DNA from: CBFDBT01 sp965603115
Lineage (GTDB): Bacteria > Pseudomonadota > Alphaproteobacteria > Sphingomonadales > Kordiimonadaceae
NCBI GenBank assembly: GCA_965603115.1
Contig: CBFDBT010000018.1
Span: 1 to 24,992 of the forward strand
Length of the DNA: 24,992 nt
Direction: 5' to 3'
Shown here: positions 21,937 to 24,992 of the stretch, in pieces
How positions within the stretch are numbered: the first letter of the stretch is position 1
Layout: every line of letters starts with the position of its first letter
Notes under the pieces: generated by a model
Databases searched by the model: none
What the model saw: the letters and a program-made list of their open reading frames with translations, nothing else
Told to the model about the DNA's origin: nothing
Translations under genes and position numbers: made by a program

Positions 21937-22686
21937 TTATTTACGACCAAAGAAGCCGGCAACCCAGCCAGCGCTGAGGGCGATCAAAACTGCGGTAAGT
22001 CCGTAATATAGCGGGTAGTTATGGGCGTAAGAATAAACGGCGCGCTCAAAACCCTTTTTCTCAACATCAAGCGGCATGGTACGTTTGGTAACCAGATCAC
22101 CATCAACATAAATAAAGGTAGATACTTTAAATTCACCTACGGGTATATTGGCGGGCAAGCGAATATCCGCGCGAAATAACCCGCCACCAACAATAGCAAC
22201 GCCGCTAGAGTCATGAAGGTAAAGGCCTTTCTTTTCCTTGCCTCGTACTAAGGCATCATGGAAAACTACCGCATGCTCATCGTGTTTTTCAGATTCAAAA
22301 GCAAGGGACTGATAGCCTACGCCTTCGGTGTTCAAAATATCAAGCGAGGTAATGTCTAACAAAGGCCTGTTACTTGCCACCATATAAAACCCAGGCACAC
22401 CCTCATAGAGATGCACATCATGGTTAACCCAGATAAAGGCTGTCTTTTCCTTTTGCCGCACATTGACATCTTCTGGAGGCCCTTGCACCACAACAGCAAC
22501 ATCATATTGTCTTCCGTGAAGATCTAGCGGCAGGTCAACTGTTCCAAAAAGCAAAAGATCTGCGCCGTCAAAACTATACCGAATATCAACCTGACGCTCA
22601 GACAGGTCGGTGACAATTTCCTGTGCAGACACAGAGAGGCCACTGCAAAGTATCAAACTACAAATAGCTATAAGACGCATCATCAT
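21937..22686 (-). CDS. TIGR02186-family membrane-anchored protein
   Basis: A 249-aa protein of the alphaproteobacterial TIGR02186 family, typically found beside TauE/SafE permeases. It has an N-terminal signal peptide (MRLIAICSLILCSGLSVSAQ), a beta-rich periplasmic region (LSERQVDIRYSFDGADLLLFG, VVVQGPPEDVNVRQKE, FRADIRLPANIPVGEFKVSTF) and one C-terminal helix (YYGLTAVLIALSAGWVAGFFG) ending in GRK. The stop of the TauE/SafE gene overlaps its start by 4 bp, so the two are translationally coupled. No enzymatic motif is visible. A periplasmic accessory role for the permease is inferred from the constant gene pairing. Confidence 0.85.
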   Translation of the reverse strand: MMMRLIAICSLILCSGLSVSAQEIVTDLSERQVDIRYSFDGADLLLFGTVDLPLDLHGRQYDVAVVVQGPPEDVNVRQKEKTAFIWVNHDVHLYEGVPGFYMVASNRPLLDITSLDILNTEGVGYQSLAFESEKHDEHAVVFHDALVRGKEKKGLYLHDSSGVAIVGGGLFRADIRLPANIPVGEFKVSTFIYVDGDLVTKRTMPLDVEKKGFERAVYSYAHNYPLYYGLTAVLIALSAGWVAGFFGRK

Positions 22687-23615
22687 TTCAGCACCGTTGT
22701 AATAGAGTAAAGATCATCAGGCGTTGCCGTTAATCCAATAGCCATTTTTACACAAACCACCAAAACCATCAGCGCCAGCAAGGCCCGCAGTTGCTCACCC
22801 TTAAGCTTAACCCCGACCTTAACGCCAACTTGTGCACCTATAACAGCACCTGTCAGCAATAATACAGCCAAGAGAATATCTACAGTTTGCGTATTAACGG
22901 AATGGAATACAGTCGCCAAAGCCGTCACAAAGATAATCTGGAAAAGAGAGGTGCCAATAACTACATTGGTTGGCATTCCCAGCAAATAAATCATCGCGGG
23001 CACCATAACAAAACCACCACCCACACCCATAATAGCAGACAAAATACCTACCAAAAAGCCAATAACAAGCGGCGCTAGCATACTGACATAAAGACGCGAT
23101 TTTCTAAACCGTACTTTGAGAGGAAGTGCGTGCACCCAGCCACTATGACGCTCTTTGGAGGATTTGCGAATAGGTGGTGCATCGCCGCGTTTGCGAGCAG
23201 CAATGATGGCTTGCACACTCTCGTAAAACATCAAACCACCCACTGAGCCCAAGAATATAACATAGGCTAGTGAAATCATCAGATCAACTTGACCAAGCTC
23301 TCTAAGGTAGGCAAAAACTTGTGCACCAATGAAAGCACCAACAGCACCACCCGCGATTAAAATGCCCCCCATTTTGAAATCGACGCCGCCCCGTCGCCAA
23401 TGGGCCAAGGCGCCAGATACTGAAGCTGCTGTAATTTGGTTGGCTTCAGTGGCCACAGCTACCGTGGGTGGCACACCAACAAATATTAAGAGTGGCGTCA
23501 TCAAAAAGCCGCCGCCAACACCAAACATACCCGATAAAAAACCCACAGCAGCGCCCATGCCAATGACGAGAAATACGTTCATGGAGAGTTCTGCGATAGG
23601 TAAATAAAGTGGCAT
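22683..23615 (-). CDS. TauE/SafE family sulfite/organosulfonate exporter
   Basis: A 310-aa permease of the TauE/SafE (DUF81) family, which exports sulfite, sulfoacetate or related anions. The two internally repeated family motifs are clear: FLSGMFGVGGGFLMTPLLIFVG in the first half and FLVGILSAIMGVGGGFVMVPAMIYLLG in the second. About eight hydrophobic segments are seen, with a basic loop (about 140-170, SSKERHSGWVHALPLKVRFRKS) between the halves. ATG 23615 is kept because homologues begin with the same YLPIAELS-like lead. It is first of a two-gene transcript with the TIGR02186 gene. The substrate is not determined. The nearby acyl-CoA dehydrogenase resembles the DMSP-degradation enzyme DmdC, but any sulfur link is speculative. 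Confidence 0.92.
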   Translation of the reverse strand: MPLYLPIAELSMNVFLVIGMGAAVGFLSGMFGVGGGFLMTPLLIFVGVPPTVAVATEANQITAASVSGALAHWRRGGVDFKMGGILIAGGAVGAFIGAQVFAYLRELGQVDLMISLAYVIFLGSVGGLMFYESVQAIIAARKRGDAPPIRKSSKERHSGWVHALPLKVRFRKSRLYVSMLAPLVIGFLVGILSAIMGVGGGFVMVPAMIYLLGMPTNVVIGTSLFQIIFVTALATVFHSVNTQTVDILLAVLLLTGAVIGAQVGVKVGVKLKGEQLRALLALMVLVVCVKMAIGLTATPDDLYSITTVLK

Positions 23616-23849
23616 TTGTATATTAGCCTTAATGAATGAACTAGGTACAGCCTAACTCCTAGACCCCTAAAAAGCAAAAATCAATGTCTAGAATGCACAA
23701 AAGGGTAATTATTTTCCTCATTTTCCTAATAGAGGTTTTTTTACCACATATTCATCACAAAACCCCATCTCCAGACCACGTCTTCACTGATTACTGGAAT
23801 TTCGCCCACTAAAACCTATATTACGCATAGTGTAAGCTGTACTAATTGC

Positions 23850-23880
23850 TTGACGTTTACGTAAACGTTAACTATATACA
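23850..23880 (+). promoter_or_regulatory. MerR-type promoter with palindromic operator (LiuR-like)
   Basis: TTGACG (-35, 23850-23855) and TATACA (-10, 23875-23880) are separated by 19 bp, the long spacer typical of MerR-regulated promoters. The perfect 16-bp palindrome ACGTTTACGTAAACGT (23853-23868) overlaps the -35 and the spacer, extending with one mismatch to 22 bp. It resembles the LiuR/MerR sites known for branched-chain and fatty-acid catabolism genes, so autoregulation is inferred. Confidence 0.75.
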
Positions 23881-23909
23881 GATTTCTTTATTTTAAGGAA
23901 TGCCGCACT

Positions 23910-24335
23910 ATGGTTTTAAAAAGCGATAAAACTTTTACGATTGCTGACTTGTCACGCGACCTTGGTGTGACAGCCCGCACCCTTCGCTTTTATGAAGACC
24001 AAGGCATGGTAAGTCCTACCCGCAAAGGCCAAACCCGTGTTTATTCCCACAGTGATAAAGCTCGCATAATGTGGATACTCAAAGGCAAGAGTGTTGGATT
24101 TTCTCTTTCAGAAATTTCTGAAATGCTCGACCTTTATGACCTTGGTGATGGACGCATTAAACAGCGGGAAGTTACACTTAACAAATGCCAAGATCGCTTA
24201 GTGACCTTACGAAATCAACGCAAAGATATCGACAATATGATTACAGACCTTGAAGGGTTTTGTAACATATTGGAAAATCTTGTTCAGGACCCAGACGGCG
24301 GATATTCCCAAACCAAACACGCTAAAATCGCATAA
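23910..24335 (+). CDS. MerR-family transcriptional regulator (LiuR-like)
   Basis: A 141-aa regulator. The N-terminal winged helix-turn-helix (FTIADLSRDLGVTARTLRFYEDQGMVSP, about 9-36) is followed by RVYSHSDKARIMWILKGKSVGFSLSEISEML and a coiled-coil dimerisation helix (QDRLVTLRNQRKDIDNMITDLEGF). There is no metal-binding Cys array; the single Cys in NKCQ and one near FCNIL do not form one. LiuR-type MerR proteins sense acyl-CoA-type metabolites and control leucine and fatty-acid breakdown. The operator at 23850-23871 and the acyl-CoA dehydrogenase 20 bp downstream fit that role. AAGGAA-type Shine-Dalgarno (TTAAGGAAT) precedes ATG 23910. Confidence 0.9.
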   Translation: MVLKSDKTFTIADLSRDLGVTARTLRFYEDQGMVSPTRKGQTRVYSHSDKARIMWILKGKSVGFSLSEISEMLDLYDLGDGRIKQREVTLNKCQDRLVTLRNQRKDIDNMITDLEGFCNILENLVQDPDGGYSQTKHAKIA

Positions 24336-24355
24336 GAAATAATCAAGGAAAGCCC

Positions 24356-24992
24356 ATGCCTATATATAACGCCCCCACCAAAGATATGCTTTTTGTTCTC
24401 AATGACATCCTGCGAGTCAGTGAATATACTGACCTACCCGGTTATAGTGAAGCTACCCCAGACTTGCTCTCGGCTATTTTAGAAGAAGCCGCGAAATTTT
24501 GCGAAAATGAATTGCTTCCTATTAATCAGATTGGTGACAGTGAGGGCTGTACGCGCCATGAGGATGGTTCTGTTACTACCTCTCCCGGATTTAAAGAGGC
24601 CTACGATAAATTTGTTGAGGCAGGCTGGACAGGCCTTACATCCAGTCCTGAGTATGGCGGGCAAGGCATGCCCCACGTATTGGGAATAATCATGGAAGAA
24701 TTAATGGTAAGCACCAATCATTCTTTTGCCATGTATCCGGGTCTTACGGCTGGCGCTGCCGCAGCCATAGAAATTGATGGCACAGACGAACAGCGTGCCC
24801 TTTATCTACCGCCAATGACGGATGGTCGCTGGGGCGGCACTATGAATTTGACCGAGCCACACTGCGGTACCGATCTTGGGTTAATGCGCACCAAAGCAGA
24901 GCCACAAGACGATGGCAGCTATAAAATTACCGGTACAAAAATCTTTATCTCATCGGGAGATCATGACCTTACCGAAAATATCATTCACCTTG
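24356..24992 (+). CDS. acyl-CoA dehydrogenase, DmdC/FadE-like, 5' part
   Basis: The first 212 residues are present; the gene runs off the window. It begins MPIYNAPTKDMLFVLNDIL, the N-terminal signature of the large acyl-CoA dehydrogenase clade that includes 3-methylmercaptopropionyl-CoA dehydrogenase (DmdC). The alpha-helical N-domain (to about 120) is followed by a beta domain with GTMNLTEPHCGTDLGLMRTKA (about 161-181), which binds FAD and substrate. Members oxidise acyl-CoA to trans-2-enoyl-CoA and pass electrons to ETF. AAGGAA lies 5 nt before ATG 24356. It follows the MerR regulator by 20 bp, suggesting one transcript. The exact chain-length or substrate class (fatty acyl, branched or methylmercapto) cannot be decided from this part. 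Confidence 0.9.
   Translation, partial: MPIYNAPTKDMLFVLNDILRVSEYTDLPGYSEATPDLLSAILEEAAKFCENELLPINQIGDSEGCTRHEDGSVTTSPGFKEAYDKFVEAGWTGLTSSPEYGGQGMPHVLGIIMEELMVSTNHSFAMYPGLTAGAAAAIEIDGTDEQRALYLPPMTDGRWGGTMNLTEPHCGTDLGLMRTKAEPQDDGSYKITGTKIFISSGDHDLTENIIHL

Overview
The window looks like a chromosomal segment of an alphaproteobacterium, probably a marine lineage with a GC content in the mid-40s by eye. The basis is the gene content (DUF2336, the TIGR02186 plus TauE/SafE pair, the argB / pyrimidine 5'-nucleotidase / dapD / dapE order, the dnaX-ybaB-recR order) and a short alphaproteobacterial-type SRP RNA. I cannot place it to genus. There is no sign of a prophage, CRISPR array, rRNA or tRNA. Most of the window is compact housekeeping DNA, and the unusual signals lie in short repeats, intergenic structures and one interrupted gene.

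Layout. 1-171: 3' end of a YhhN/TMEM86-type membrane protein. 234-1112: argB. 1137-4073 (minus): a PAS-GAF-GGDEF diguanylate cyclase followed by a DUF2336 HEAT-like protein. 4182-7045 (plus): a HAD pyrimidine 5'-nucleotidase, dapD and dapE (lysine/diaminopimelate synthesis). 7038-7760 (minus): a GIY-YIG nuclease domain fused to a GFA zinc domain. 7853-11039 (minus): dnaX, a small membrane protein, ybaB and recR (DNA replication and repair). 11040-11484: a possible 33-codon gene and the SRP RNA. 11485-12384: nudC with an in-frame TGA near its end. 12359-13418 (minus): a sirtuin and a pterin dehydratase. 13536-14015: a low-molecular-weight phosphatase. 14064-15407 (minus): a Sel1-repeat envelope protein. 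15531-20476: a GDSL esterase divergent from an ABC ATPase/FtsX-like permease pair, with a metallo-beta-lactamase-fold gene between them. 20567-21328: a Bax-inhibitor-1 (YbhL) protein with a strong terminator. 21494-21780: a near-perfect sigma-54 promoter driving a 74-aa protein of unknown function. 21937-23615 (minus): TIGR02186 plus TauE/SafE. 23850-24992: a MerR (LiuR-like) regulator with its palindromic operator, then the start of an acyl-CoA dehydrogenase.

The most interesting signals are these. (1) Two inverted copies of a 51-bp REP-like repeat bracket the GIY-YIG domain; one is read in frame as the linker to the GFA domain. (2) A second, unrelated repeat family has two copies whose stems differ by compensatory changes; one copy supplies the ribosome binding site of dapE and the other sits inside a tiny reading frame next to the SRP RNA gene. 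(3) nudC is cut by a single TGA, after which the expected C-terminal tail continues in the same frame. (4) A sigma-54 promoter drives an orphan small protein, followed by a structured intergenic region. No stretch longer than about 300 bp lacks a gene; the longest gap (23616-23909) shows only the MerR operator and an AT-rich divergent promoter region.
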